Below, in pieces: positions 1 to 10,649 of a stretch of 64,000 nucleotides of DNA (positions are counted from its first letter, which is position 1; every line of letters starts with the position of its first letter). The notes below the pieces were generated by a model. It did no database searches and was not told the origin of the DNA. It was given only the letters and a program-made list of their open reading frames with translations. Position numbers and translations under genes: made by a program. The DNA is taken from contig NW_006921532.1 in NCBI RefSeq assembly GCF_000340215.1, positions 1,591,337-1,655,336 on the forward strand, given 5' to 3'. This DNA comes from Pseudocercospora fijiensis CIRAD86 (taxonomy: Eukaryota > Ascomycota > Dothideomycetes > Mycosphaerellales > Mycosphaerellaceae).

Positions 1-323
1 ATCCATGTAAGTAAAGGAGATGCCGCTGGACATGGCTCTGTCACAAGAATACAGCCAAGGCTATTACAACGGACTCACTTTTGAGGTTGCTTTCTCGAGA
101 CACTTGCTAATTGCTTATTATAGTCTCGCTTGGCGACGATGAGGAAGACAAGGACAAGACCGACGACCTGAGGAAGGAGGACACTGAGAGGCTCAAGGAG
201 GCCGCTCGCAACAGCGTGAGTGGTGCCAATAGTGATTCGGCTCGAAAGCCGTCCGAGAGCGAAACGACAGCGAGCGGAAGGAACAAGGAAGCAGAGGAGC
301 TGTTAAGTGGCAAGAAGGCATAG
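1..323 (+). CDS. 3' end of an unrecognised protein gene (partial)
   Basis: Only the end of a gene is in the window. A GTAAGT donor at position 7 and a TTATAG acceptor ending at 123 bound an intron with a TGCTAAT branch-like motif. The last exon (124-323) encodes about 66 residues and stops at TAG 321-323. The tail is extremely hydrophilic, rich in Asp, Glu, Lys, Arg and Ser, and ends in GKKA. No domain can be recognised in this fragment. The first six bases would be the end of the previous exon. The frame is plausible because the intron has good signals and the composition is coding-like, but function cannot be assigned without upstream sequence. Confidence 0.5.
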
Positions 324-813
324 GTGAAACATAGCTCAGCACTTGCTCTCGTTGAGCACGAATGAGGTTGAAATATCATCTTGTGTGGAACATGCCAGGA
401 GCTGAATTCCGTCACATCCAGCGCCTCCGCTACCCTTCCACCTCACGTTGATCGGAAGCCGAGCTCCTACTCATCTCCTCCTGTTTTCCCATGGCTGGTG
501 ACATGGCTGGTGAATCGAGGATGCCCCGTACAGAATGCCAATTGCAACGGCCTTGATTTCTGGATCTTGGCAGCTAAGTCTCCCAATCGAGGCAAACAGA
601 ACAAGATAGTGGTCAATGCACTGATGAATGTAGGACAAATGTCAATGATTTGGAGAACTGTAAGAGAATCCTATTACCATGGCAACCTCGGCCTGACACG
701 ACATCGATAGCTGATGCAATGCCATGTTGCCAGGAATTCCTATGATCACACCACAATGTCGCCAACCGGATGCTCATTCAGTTACCCTGGTACATAGATT
801 GCCGACTCCCATC
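324..813. other. convergent intergenic region
   Basis: This lies between the 3' ends of two genes that face each other. A forward open frame at 381-710 has no homology or codon character that I can support. I see no RNA gene or repeat here. Confidence 0.4.
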
Positions 814-1800
814 TCATACTCCGTCCGGGATGTCGAGCGTCTTCATCAGGTCGGCGACTAGTCCCATGGTATCTTCATCGCTAGGCGTCACCGGTTCTGA
901 GGTATCGTCGCTGATGCCACAGTCACTGGTAAGGTCATTGCCACTGCAGTCGCTGACCAGGGAGGGAGTCTGAAAACAGTTTCCTCGCGGACCTCAATCG
1001 TCGGCTCTGGAGTTTTGCCACCAAGGTCTGACCATGAGTTCATGAGATTCTTTGCCCTGACCTGCACACTCTCCAGCTCTTTGTCATACATTATGCCAGC
1101 TCGAGCTTTGCACAAATTGACCAGCATGAATGTGAGGCTATCTGGAATCTCTCTCGGCTTGCCTCGTGCGGCTAGGTGGCGACGGATACCACGACTGCCC
1201 AGGCGTGAGATCCAAGTCTTCGTAGACCCTGTCCGTGATGAAGGAGTAGTACCGAAGTGGTTCGATGGCTGGGAAACGGTACACTTTGGCCTCAGCTTCG
1301 CGAGCGTCAAGGAAGTCGTATATGTTTATGAAAACACCGCGCTGGCCTAGCTCCTGCATTCGCTTGAGAGGATCCTTGGTAGCTGACTTGGTTGACTTGA
1401 GCGAACGTAGGTAACTCACAGCTTTGCATTCCTCGACCGTCTGGCCTTGTCGGGCGCCTACGTGCTGACACAGATCCTGGAACTTTCCAAGCTCATCGGC
1501 ACGGCTTTCGTAGTTGTCCTTGAAGTGCTCGATGACTCTCTCGGTATATGCTTCTTTGGCCTCTTCTGTCCTGACGTTGCCTAGCACGCGGAGTTCGCCT
1601 GGCTCAGGCTTGATCCAGTCTATGCACTTGACTTTTTGTTCGCAGACTACGGTGAGAGGCATCTGTGCGAAATTGTTTTGTGAAGGGCGGAACATCTCTC
1701 CTCTGAAGTTGAGACAGTACTGGGGAGAGTGCTCGTCCTCGAGGCGCCACAACGTGCGCTTCACGTTGACCGTGCCTGGAAAGTCGTCTGGTGCACCCAT
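814..1800 (-). CDS. unknown fungal protein, tandem paralogue A (4 exons)
   Basis: Function unknown. The start is ATG at 1800. A consistent model joins exons 1800-1420, 1353-1253, 1194-1062 and 969-814, giving 256 residues. The first intron (1354-1419) starts GTGAGT, is 66 nt long and contains no stop, so it could be retained. The second (1195-1252) and third (970-1061) are needed to cross frames; the third has a weak GTCAGG donor. The protein has a middle block with GVFINIYDFL and an acidic tail ending LKTLD-like (residues MKTLDIPDGV). The central block aligns by eye with the neighbour at 2121-2727: HF..NYES versus FF..RYHS, a conserved ECK/KCK, then VFINI versus VFVNI and RFP...LR. The first intron sits at the same place and phase in both genes. 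I see no signal peptide or membrane segment. The exon-intron model is moderately secure. Confidence 0.65.
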
Positions 1801-2120
1801 TTCTGCTGGCGCGAGACAGGTGCGGTGCGGTGCGAGTACAGTGTCGAACGTGTATGGACAGAAGAAGAAGTTGAGGTCACAGCAAGAAAAGTCAGATGTT
1901 CTCTAATGCTGCGTAAAATTCAACGGCTGACAGGCACTGGCGACTATTGTGGCAGGCGCGCTTCACCCAAACTCCACTCCAAGCAGTGCGACTAGGCCTT
2001 ATTTCAGCATCACTTTCGTCGCAGCCACTTCACCCGTCAGTCAACACGCTCGTGACAGCCGCGTTCCTCCATGCAGCCAACTTAGAAGGGTGCTCATTGT
2101 TCAAGAGATCGCTACCAACT
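1801..2120. other. spacer between tandem paralogues
   Basis: About 320 bp separate the stop of the upstream paralogue from the ATG of the downstream one, so it should hold one promoter and one 3' UTR. I see no coding or repeat signal. Confidence 0.4.
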
Positions 2121-2727
2121 CTAGCGATGCATGTGGATCAGGAGCTCGTGAAGCACCGTATCCTCCTTGGCTCTCTTGAGCGGAAAGAATTTTTCAGTTG
2201 CCTTGGAGTACTTCCGAAGCTGGGTGGCGGTCGGAAAGCGGTGAACCAGCGTCTTTCCTTGCTTCGCAACAACGAGATCGCAGATGTTAACGAAGACTTG
2301 ACTCAGGATCTATGCTGCACATTAGCGTTGTGCAATCCAATCCCAGGGGGTTTATGCCACCAACCTTCTTACACTTCCTGATGGATGGACCAACTTCGAC
2401 ACCGAGATCCTCACAGAAAGTCTGGTATGCCTCGAGCTTGGTGGATTTGGAGTGATAGCGCTCGTCGAAGAAATTGAGCACATTCACGATCTCGGCTTCT
2501 CGCTCGGCCGCAAGTTCTTCCTTCGTCTTCTGCTTTGCCTCGGCGGACTTTGGTGGAGTGATCTCAGCCTCCTTCTTTTTCTTCTTGCTTTTCTTCTTGT
2601 TCTTCTTGCTGAGCTTCGCCGCTTGCTCAGGTGCAACGTGGACGGCGGGACCCAGGTTGAGGCGGTTGATCCAGTCAGTCAGCGCAACCAAGGCGGCCAC
2701 ATTTTGGGCTTGGTTGGTCGCAGCCAT
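2121..2727 (-). CDS. unknown fungal protein, tandem paralogue B (2 exons)
   Basis: Function unknown. Exons 2727-2365 and 2309-2121 join to 183 residues, from ATG 2727 to TAG 2123-2121. The 55-nt intron (2310-2364) has a GTTGGT donor, a GCTAAT branch-like motif and a GCATAG acceptor. Residues of about 40-60 form a Lys-rich stretch (SKKNKKKSKKKKKEAE) that could act as a nuclear localisation signal. The rest contains NFFDERYHS, a KCKK at the exon border, VFVNICDLV and HRFPTATQLRKYS. These positions match the adjacent gene at 814-1800, with the intron at the equivalent codon, so the two arose by duplication. Paralogue B carries the basic N-terminal extension and lacks the acidic C-terminal tail of A. 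The gene is well supported; the role is not known. Confidence 0.7.
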
Positions 2728-3128
2728 GTTAGATGTCAGGGCCTGTTGCTAGACGCCGACAAGATAGCGGCTTGAGAGTTGAGCCCGCTGCTATGACTGT
2801 TAGGCACAAATTCCCGAACGGTCGAAGAGGAGCTTCTAGAACCAAAGAGCTCCGAGTCCTGTCCACCGGACGGGACGTGCATTCGCGGTCGTTGCTGCGC
2901 CAACTTGAGTCCGTTTGTATGTGAGGCCTGAAGCCCGATTGCATGCAGCAATGCGAGTTCCCGCTGCCCGGAATACACTTTCACACATTGCTTCTGCGAG
3001 CCGCGAACACCAATTCTAAAGACTATACAGCCTGTCTCCACACACCTAGCTAAGAGTATTGACCGTTGTCTCATGTTCACCCGTCCAATCCTAGCCAAGG
3101 ATTCGAGGTCAGTTCCAGCATCTTCGTC
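2728..3128. other. intergenic region upstream of paralogue B
   Basis: This is presumably the promoter of the paralogue starting at 2727. The open frames here are short and overlap one another on both strands. No repeat or RNA gene is seen. Confidence 0.35.
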
Positions 3129-3488
3129 TTAATGACACGATGGAGGTGAGCGACTCGCATTTCGATGCTGTGGTGGCAATTGCAACTGTTCCAAGATCTC
3201 AGGCTTCGTCAATATGCTCTTTTGTAAAGAAAGAAATGTGCTGAGTCCTATTCGAGGCTGTGCTGGACGAGAACTCCCCCTCTGGTTCATCTCGAGTTCG
3301 TCCAGGCTCAGAAAGTTTGCCATCTTGAAAGGCGCAGATTCATCATCCAGCTCAGTGGCAAGCGTGAATACCTGCATTGTTCTACGGCAATTGCTGCCTC
3401 GAGATCAGTTTGGTATCCAGGATATTGGTTCGAATGAACGTACCTTGGCTCGGCAGCAGGTTGCCCCAGACGGTGCGCCGTATGCCAT
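3129..3488 (-). CDS. tentative small protein, two exons
   Basis: Not recognised. A consistent model starts at ATG 3488, has a 15-codon exon to 3444, a 72-nt intron (3372-3443, donor GTACGT, acceptor ATGCAG, with an ACTGAT branch-like motif) and a second exon 3371-3129 ending at TAA, for 95 residues. The second exon reads like a soluble protein with an acidic start (ELDDESAPFK) and a later LSLDELE stretch. No domain, signal peptide or membrane segment is visible. The support is one good pair of splice signals in phase and the composition, so this could be chance. An extra upstream exon is possible. Confidence 0.35.
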
Positions 3489-4633
3489 GAACACCTTGTA
3501 TCTATGGATCTTCTGAAAGCAGTCATGTACTTACTAATGTCCGAAACACATTGCAAGGAAAACTACATATAGTCTCTGATCAGCTGCATGTGATTCCACG
3601 AGCGACAGGTCACAATGCTTTTCACGAACGACCGCAAGCAGAATCGTATAGGACACCCGTTTGTGCTTGTCAGATAGGTACAAAATGTACAAATTGGTCT
3701 CGCCAGCACGATTTGCTTGATGAGCTCAAGGCGCAAGGCCAGAGTTTTGCAGGGGACTTCACGGCTGCTCCAAGATCTTGGATGATGCGGGATGTAGTCG
3801 AGAGTTATCGCTAGTGGTCACTACAAACGATCTGTGTTATTGCTCAGAAGATGTGTCTCCGATTTTGATCAACAGTCGTCCTCACACACACGCTTCCAGT
3901 TCTCCGCTTAAGGCATCTACAATGCTGGACAGCCTGGACTGACCGCCATCTGATCAGCCGATGTTCTTCCGCTATATGGTATTGTTTTGCCGTGCTCCAC
4001 AGGCGCCAAGCATCTGTTGTAAGGGTAATCTTTGAGGTTGCTCGTTTGACATATCTCGTTGCACAAGGCCTTTATTAAAGCCTATTATTCTCGAGCAGGC
4101 GGCGGAGAAGTCTATACTGTAGTGTTGCCAGGTGGTGTTTCGCAGACCTCGGAGAAGGCGTGGCTGCTAAACCGAGCCCTACCTGAGGCAGGGAAGTGGC
4201 GATAAAGGCACGGACCGCGGGCGCTATCCGTATAAACCTTGTCAACTGCCCTGTCAGGGTCGCGACCTCCAGACTTCAAGAAACAGTACGGTGAGCGGGC
4301 ATCTCTAGCAAGATTCTACTAAGAACCCGACTCTTGCGAAGCTCCTTCACGTCTTCACTTGCGCTTGGCTGTCGTTGGATTCAGAGCACTTGACGCTCGA
4401 CCAGTCAAGCTCGCGTGGCACTCCTCCCCGAAGTTTGACGAGTCTGGCTACTCCACCGGACAGTCTCGAGCCCCTGTGAAAGCTTAGGGAGGCATTCATT
4501 ATCGACATACTCCTGGCCCTGAAACAGCTCCTCTTGCACTCGGACGTATAGCTGGCCGATATTGCTGCGACAGGCAAGCCAATTCACTCTTCGATGCTCC
4601 ACTGCTGGCTAACTCTCATTGTCAGTGTCCGCC
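3489..4633. other. upstream region of the NDR kinase gene
   Basis: About 1.1 kb before the kinase start codon. It probably contains the promoter and a long 5' leader, as is common for kinases of this family. I see no coding frame that I can support and no obvious repeats. Confidence 0.35.
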
Positions 4634-6735
4634 ATGTCCTACAACCAGCAGCAGCAGCCGCAACAGCCGTCAGGCGATAGCCGCAACCCGAATCGCCTGC
4701 AGCTCAACTTCGGCTTCACCAACCAACCCAATGCCGCCGCCGAGCAAGGCCGTGCTTTCCCAACGACTCCTTCGACGTTCCCACAGCCTTTCCCAAACTC
4801 TGCGGGTCAGCAAGAGGTCTGGGGTGCGCAGCAGACGACCAGTGGCATCAGTAGCCAAGGCTATTTCTACAACAATCCTACTGCGTATCAGCAGTACTCT
4901 AGCAACGTTTCACCCGCAGCAGGGTACCGTTCGCCAGGTGGCTTTAATGACGTGACAAATGGGCTCGCACACCAGTTCCAGCACCAGCATCTGGGTGGTA
5001 ACACTCCTCGATCAGCCAGTCCCTACAACAGACAACCATCTCCGGCTACTGCACGACCCCGAACTGCGGGTGACCCACGCGGAGCGTACGCCAACAGCCA
5101 TTTGAACGCCCCAATGCCGGCAATGCCACAGCAACCCAGCATCTACGACGATGAACCACCACAGAAGAATCCAGACAAGTACTCTTCGACCATCACTGAG
5201 AGGGTCAAGGTACAAAAGATGCTTACACAAGAGTTCTTCAAGGAGAATGTGGAGAGAGCTCGTGCCCGCAATGAGCGGTATGTCTCCTTCGAGCTCGCGT
5301 TGAAGGAGCACAATGCTAATTTTACCCAGATCAAAAGAACTCGAAGCCATCATGAACGATCCACAACTTTCTGAAGGCCGTAAAGAGACCAAGAGAAATA
5401 CTATGCGGAAGTCGGAGGCGAACTTCTTGCGTTTTTTAAGAACCAGCGAGAAGCCACAGAATTACAACACACTCAAGATCATCGGCAAGGGCGCCTTTGG
5501 TGAAGTCCGTCTGGTGCAGCGCAAACACGATGGCAAGATCTATGCGCTGAAGTCGTTGATCAAGCAGGAAATGGTATAGTCTCACCTTTTCTTTACTTTG
5601 GTCTTTGTTGTTCGATGGATGATCATGGGGCGAGTGTTGACAATGGTATAGCACAAGAAGGATCAATTGGCGCACGTTCGTGCCGAGCGTGACATTCTTG
5701 CGAATGCAGACAGTCCTTGGCTGGTCAAGCTCCACACATCGTTCCAGGACACCACGTTCTTGTACATGTTGATGGAGTTTCTGCCTGGTGGTGATTTGAT
5801 GACAATGTTGATCAAGTACGAAATCTTCTCAGAGGACATTACGAGGTTCTACATGGCAGAGATTACGTTGGCTATCGAGGCGGTGCACAAGCTTGGCTTC
5901 ATTCATCGGTCAGTATTCAGAGAATGATCATACCAACAACCACTGATGAGATTACAGTGACATTAAGCCAGACAACATCCTCCTCGACCGTGGCGGACAC
6001 ATCAAGCTCACTGACTTCGGCCTATCGACAGGCTTTTCGAAGGAACACTCGGCATCATACTACCAACAATTAATGTCTTCATCCAAGTCAAAGTCCCTGG
6101 CGCAGAACCGCAACAGTGTCTCCATCGACCAGATCCAGCTTACGGTGTCCAACCGCAACCAAATCAACACTTGGCGCAAGTCGAGAAGACAATTGGCATA
6201 CTCCACTGTCGGCACGCCTGACTACATTGCACCAGAGATCTTCAGCGGCAAGGGTTACGACTTTGGCTGCGACTGGTGGAGTGTCGGCACAATCATGTTC
6301 GAATGTCTCGTCGGATGGCCCCCGTTCTGCGCCGAGGAGCCTCACGACACGTACCGAAAGATTGTCGACTGGCCGCGCCATCTTCAGTTCCCTCCAGACC
6401 AGCAATTGGGCCCTGAAGCTGAACACTTCATCCGTAGTCTGATTTGCGATGCTCAGAATCGCCTGGGTAGAGTCCATGGCGCGCAAGAGCTCAAGGCACA
6501 TCCATTCTTCCACGGCGTTAACTGGGATGGTCTTCGAAAGATCCGTGCTCCATTCGAGCCGAAGTTGCAAAGCAACATCGACACTCAGTACTTCCCGATC
6601 GACGAGATCCCACAAGTCGATAACTCGGCTCAGCTTCGTGCGCAGACGGAGGCTATGGGTGGCGACGACTCGACCCTCAGCCTGCCATTCATCGGCTACA
6701 CATACAAGCGGTTTGATGCTTTCAAGGGAAGCTAG
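4634..6735 (+). CDS. cot1: NDR/LATS-family serine-threonine kinase (COT1/Cbk1 orthologue)
   Basis: An AGC-class protein kinase of the NDR family. In fungi it works with a Mob2-type activator in the polarity/RAM pathway at hyphal tips and septa. Exons are 4634-5277, 5330-5573, 5652-5908 and 5958-6735 (640 residues), with introns of 52, 78 and 49 nt. The first 210 residues are Gln/Pro/Ser-rich and disordered, typical for fungal members. The S100B/Mob-binding helix lies before the kinase domain. The Gly loop is GKGAFGEV (about 267-274), the ATP lysine is K289 (YALK), the catalytic motif HRDIKPDN has D383, and DFG starts at D401. An NDR-type insert precedes [13 protein letters not shown]. The C-terminal hydrophobic motif is FIGYTYKRF. 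The start was set at the ATG giving MSYNQQQQ, because no in-frame ATG lies just upstream. All catalytic residues are present. Confidence 0.96.
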
Positions 6736-7254
6736 ACGACTGCACGGCGTTCATATCCATTAACAGCGACGCATCAGGCGGCGTAACAGCAGCTTGCATA
6801 GGTCAAGCAGACGTGTTAAGCAGGCGCATTGAGTATACTTCAAACCATGCGTAATGATAAGCGACGAAGAGAAATGTGGTTTGACGGCATTGAAGTAAAG
6901 AAGGGGATGAGAAGAAATCGAGCTGGCCATGAGCGCGGGCCGCATGCATAGCGGGAGTTGATTTTGGTGTGCTCCCATCTTGAGGCATGGGCTTGCTCGA
7001 ATTCGCATTCAGCTGCTGGCGCAGCATATCATAGCTCAAGTAGCCGGCCGCATCGACTGCGGCGTGTGTTTGAAAATGTGTTGATTGAAAAACCAACTCT
7101 TGCGTTCTGTCCCCTCGAGCAAAATTTTACTCCAAACGCTGTCGCTCATATCATCTTGTTTGAACTCGTATGGTATCATGTCATATATCGCAGACCAGCC
7201 GGCCTGCACCGTCATCTACTCGCCGAACACCATATCTCAGAGTCCCTGCCTCAA
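6736..7254. other. convergent 3' intergenic region
   Basis: This lies between the stop of the NDR kinase gene and the stop of RPB12, which face each other, so it holds two 3' UTRs. The open frames here lack coding character. Confidence 0.4.
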
Positions 7255-7572
7255 TCATCGCGCCTCGAACTGAATCATGCTATCGCAGGGTGTCAGCACT
7301 TCATGTTCAAAAATTCCATGCGCTGCGTTGTCGCAAACTCACCGATTCGTCCTCTCCTTGTACAGCACGCGATATCCACACTCCTTACATCGGATCGGAT
7401 CGCCCTTCTTCAACACGACTTTGTTATCGCAGTCGCCGCAGAGATAGTGGACTGGCTTCGAGGTGTCTTCGAATGTGCTGCCTTGGCCTGTGATGTTGAA
7501 GCCACCGGTTCCAGAGCCAGAAGCTTGGCCTTGCTGAGAGAGCGACGGTGGGGTATATTGTTCGCGCGACAT
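7255..7572 (-). CDS. RPB12: DNA-directed RNA polymerase I/II/III common subunit RPABC4 (Rpb12)
   Basis: A small zinc-binding subunit shared by the three nuclear RNA polymerases. Exons 7572-7343 and 7279-7255 are joined across a 63-nt intron (7280-7342, GTGAGT...GATAG) to 84 residues. The zinc ribbon is C45-x2-C48 and C62-x2-C65. The conserved tail TNR then MIQFEAR is completed only by splicing, which confirms the intron. The N-terminal 40 residues are low-complexity (Gly, Ser, Gln), longer than in yeast. An in-frame ATG twelve codons upstream exists, but the chosen start gives MSREQ, as in the yeast protein. The gene is divergent from NAR1. Confidence 0.93.
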
Positions 7573-7897
7573 TGTTGCGGTCGTGTAGAGGTAGAATTTT
7601 GTCGTCACAGGTGTGATTGATCGTTGTGGAGGAGGTCGAGATTCGAAGCATGTGACACTCTTACTAATAAGCCTTCTCTTCTTTCTTCTCCCTTCCGCGG
7701 GGCTGGTTCGGTTGCTTTTCCAGCCTTGCTGTTTTCGCTTGGCCGATTTCGGTACCTATCCAGGCAATTATTAGCAATTCTACGCCAACTACTGGTCCGG
7801 CCGCCACCCATTATAATTGCGTGTGATCGTCACTTCCTCTTTGCGCTGGTCGCCAACATATCTCTATGTGTCCCAGTCGAGGAGGCGAGCTCACGCA
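7573..7897. promoter_or_regulatory. bidirectional promoter between RPB12 and NAR1
   Basis: 325 bp separate two start codons facing away from each other, so the promoters of both housekeeping genes must share this interval. I do not see a specific operator that I can name. Confidence 0.5.
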
Positions 7898-9715
7898 ATG
7901 TCTGCCATTCTCTCCGCCGACGACCTAAATGACTTCATTAATCCGGGCGTCGCGTGCATCAAGCCTGTCGAGAATCTCCCGCAGCAGCAACCACAGGATT
8001 CTGGAAACCCGTATGAAGTTACGACAGAGGATAAGGTGAATAGTGGGACGATTGCTGCGCCGGCACAGATCTCGCTCACGGATTGTCTGGCATGCTCGGG
8101 ATGTGTTACCAGTGCCGAAGCGGTTCTGGTCTCGCTACAGAGCCATGGGGAAGTGTTGGATACACTGGACCGATACCATGAGATGCGACTACCTAGGGTG
8201 AATGGGGACGCAGGCTGCAAGAAAGAGCAATGTTGTGGCGACGGCAAGATCTTTGTGGCGAGCGTGAGTCCTCAGGCACGAGCCAGTCTGGCTGCAACAT
8301 ACAGTGTGTCAGAGCGAGAGGCTGGGTACATGATCAGTCAGTTGCTGAGTGGTCCTTTGGGCGTCAGGAGTGGCGGAAAGAATGGGAGCGGTTTCGCATG
8401 GGTTGTGGACACAAATGCTATGCGAGAAGCAAGTCTTGTTGCGGCTGCTGAAGAGGTGGAACAGTCTCTAGTACAACTGCCGGAAGGACAAAAGAAGCCT
8501 GTTATTACTTCGGTCTGCCCTGGGTGGGTATGCTATGCCGAGAAGACGCACCCACACATGCTGCCGCATTTGAGCAAGCTGAAGTCGCCGCAAGCGTTGA
8601 CAGGTGTTCTGCTCAAGTCGGTTCTTGCCAAGCAGTTTGGAGTCAAGCCGCAGAATTTATGGCATCTCGCCATCATGCCCTGTTTTGACAAGAAACTGGA
8701 AGCATCACGAGCCGAGCTCACTTCCCATCTCTGGCACGGACAAGAAGGAGATGCCGTACGCGATGTGGACTGCGTAATTACTGCTCGCGAATTGTTGATG
8801 CTTGCTGAGAGCAGAGACATCAGCTTCCCAGGACTTCCTAAACATCCAGTCGGCGATCTACCTCCATTTCCGGAGCCAGCCGTGAATGAATTTCTTCTTG
8901 GACTACCTCGAGGTCAGAAACGAAAACGAGAGGACATGGACGCAATTGGTACATCTGGAGGCTATCTTTGGCACATTCTCAAGACGAAGCAAGCACAACA
9001 CGTTGGCTCTCAAATCAGGTCACAGCGAGGCCGCAACAATGATGTGTCAGAATATAGCGTTGTTTTAGCAGATGGCGAACCAGTCTTCAAAGCAGCTCGC
9101 TACTACGGCTTCCGAAATATTCAAAACCTCGTTCGAAAGCTCAAACCAGTAAAAGCCAGTCGGATGCCAGGTGCGACAGGTAGAAAATTTGGAACATCAA
9201 GACGGCCAGGAGCGGCATCCGCTGGCGGCGATTCCAACGACTACGCCTACGTCGAAGTCATGGCGTGTCCTGGTGGCTGCACAAACGGCGGAGGACAAAT
9301 CAAAGTAGGCGACGTGCCCACTCTACGACAAATACCTGGCACTGGAATTGAGAATGGCAGCGACCAAGAAATGATTCCCGAGCAGCGCGAATGGTTGTCG
9401 AAAGTTGACGAAGCTTACTGGAGCGCCGAGTCAGGCAACGAAAGTACAGACGTGGATGGTGACGTGCAGATGGAGCATTCTCCTGCACGGGATTCAGTGA
9501 TATCTGGCGCCGGCGATTCCGAAATTGTGGATGGCATAGATCACCGACGAGTGAAGGACTTTTTGAAGCATTGGGAGAGCATAACAGGCGTGAGCCTAGA
9601 CATACTGCTGAAGACTACGTATAGAATAGTAGAAAGCGACGTCGGGAAAGAGAAAGGTGGCGGAGACGTGGATAGAGTATCTGCTCTAGCACATGCCGCA
9701 GGCGGAGGATGGTAG
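7898..9715 (+). CDS. NAR1: cytosolic Fe-S cluster assembly factor Nar1
   Basis: An iron-only-hydrogenase-like protein of the CIA machinery. It helps transfer Fe-S clusters made by the Cfd1/Nbp35 scaffold to cytosolic and nuclear apoproteins through the Cia1/Cia2/Met18 complex. It is a single exon of 605 residues. The start was chosen as ATG 7898, which places the N-terminal cluster ligands at C20, C63, C66 and C69, as in the yeast family (20 and the CxxCxxC group). The hydrogenase-like part has CPGWVCYAEK, MPCFDKKLE and CPGGCTNGGGQ, which supply the C-terminal cluster ligands. A Lys/Arg-rich segment (GQKRKRED) and an acidic segment near 520-560 are extra disordered parts common in ascomycetes. 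The reading frame is intact. Confidence 0.95.
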   Translation: MSAILSADDLNDFINPGVACIKPVENLPQQQPQDSGNPYEVTTEDKVNSGTIAAPAQISLTDCLACSGCVTSAEAVLVSLQSHGEVLDTLDRYHEMRLPRVNGDAGCKKEQCCGDGKIFVASVSPQARASLAATYSVSEREAGYMISQLLSGPLGVRSGGKNGSGFAWVVDTNAMREASLVAAAEEVEQSLVQLPEGQKKPVITSVCPGWVCYAEKTHPHMLPHLSKLKSPQALTGVLLKSVLAKQFGVKPQNLWHLAIMPCFDKKLEASRAELTSHLWHGQEGDAVRDVDCVITARELLMLAESRDISFPGLPKHPVGDLPPFPEPAVNEFLLGLPRGQKRKREDMDAIGTSGGYLWHILKTKQAQHVGSQIRSQRGRNNDVSEYSVVLADGEPVFKAARYYGFRNIQNLVRKLKPVKASRMPGATGRKFGTSRRPGAASAGGDSNDYAYVEVMACPGGCTNGGGQIKVGDVPTLRQIPGTGIENGSDQEMIPEQREWLSKVDEAYWSAESGNESTDVDGDVQMEHSPARDSVISGAGDSEIVDGIDHRRVKDFLKHWESITGVSLDILLKTTYRIVESDVGKEKGGGDVDRVSALAHAAGGGW

Positions 9716-9784
9716 ACCAGACCACAGTCAATGATATACGGATTCAACCAAATAAAGCCGGCATGATGAAGAGCGGCATGATGA

Positions 9785-10375
9785 GCTCGAAACATCTACC
9801 TACATGAACTTACAAACTTCCCACTTTCAGCATTCTCTCCTGCCACATAGCCCTCCCTCACATCATAATGATCCAACCAAACCACATGTCCCGGAATTCC
9901 AAACTCAGCATCCTGATCCAGAACCGCGTTTTCAAAAGCCTGCTTCAACATCCTCTTAGTCAAAGAACCAGCCTCCCCTATCCAAAAACTTTAAGGAGCC
10001 GCGTCCTTTCCAAAAAAAATCTCGTCCATCGATCTCCTTGGAAACGAGCAGATTTTTGAACCTCTCTCGCAACGTGGACGGCGGAGCGGAGTTTGGCACT
10101 TGATTCAGCAGACTCTTCAAGAGTTTCCTGATGCTGGATTAGTTGCCTGCAGTTGTATGCCACTCCCACTGACTTCCTGCGTTCTCAGCGGCACGACGCT
10201 CATCGATGCGAACATGATGGATGACCTTTGCGGGCCAACACCAATCGGAATCAGACGTTAGGCATGATTCTTTCGATTTTCGATGGCCTCTATGATTCAT
10301 ACATATTTCATTACATCGAATCCCAGCTGAGCAGCCTACTATCCCGCCGCTAACAATAATAACGTTCAAAGGCAT
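9785..10375 (-). pseudogene. relic of an FAD-dependent monooxygenase-like gene
   Basis: The minus strand from 10375 begins MPLNVIIVSGGIVG, which resembles the N-terminal FAD-binding beta-alpha-beta fold of salicylate-hydroxylase-type monooxygenases (normally GxGxxG), here with the second glycine lost. The frame soon becomes aberrant and stops near 10139. A second frame (10169-9978) then continues with YNCRQLIQHQETLEESAE and KLRSAVHVARE, like the middle of such enzymes. A further frame to about 9790 reads IPGHVVWLDHYDVREGY, whose family I do not recognise and which may be a different fragment. Frameshifts and missing domains show that this is not a working enzyme. No RIP signature is evident, so the decay was by ordinary mutation. 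Confidence 0.4.
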
Positions 10376-10649
10376 AATGGTTGGAAGAGTATGGAAGATC
10401 GTGTTCTATTAAGTAAGGCATCTAGAGAAGCTGCTTGCAATGTAAGCATTCCCGCAATCATTTTGATGCATCACAGGTTGTCCTTCCGGCTCTTTGGACC
10501 GCTCGACCCTGCGATCTGTCCCTGCGGTGGCTGCGTGATTCATAGCAAGTTCCTCTTTGGAGCTGTGATCCTTGCAACATCAGCTTCATGAAGCTCGGCC
10601 AGGATCTCGAGGCTGCCATATATTGGGCAAGAAGGCTGTGCTGAGCTAT

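Noticed and set aside
381..710. 109-codon plus-strand frame
   Set aside because: No recognisable motif; lies in a convergent intergenic region and looks like chance.
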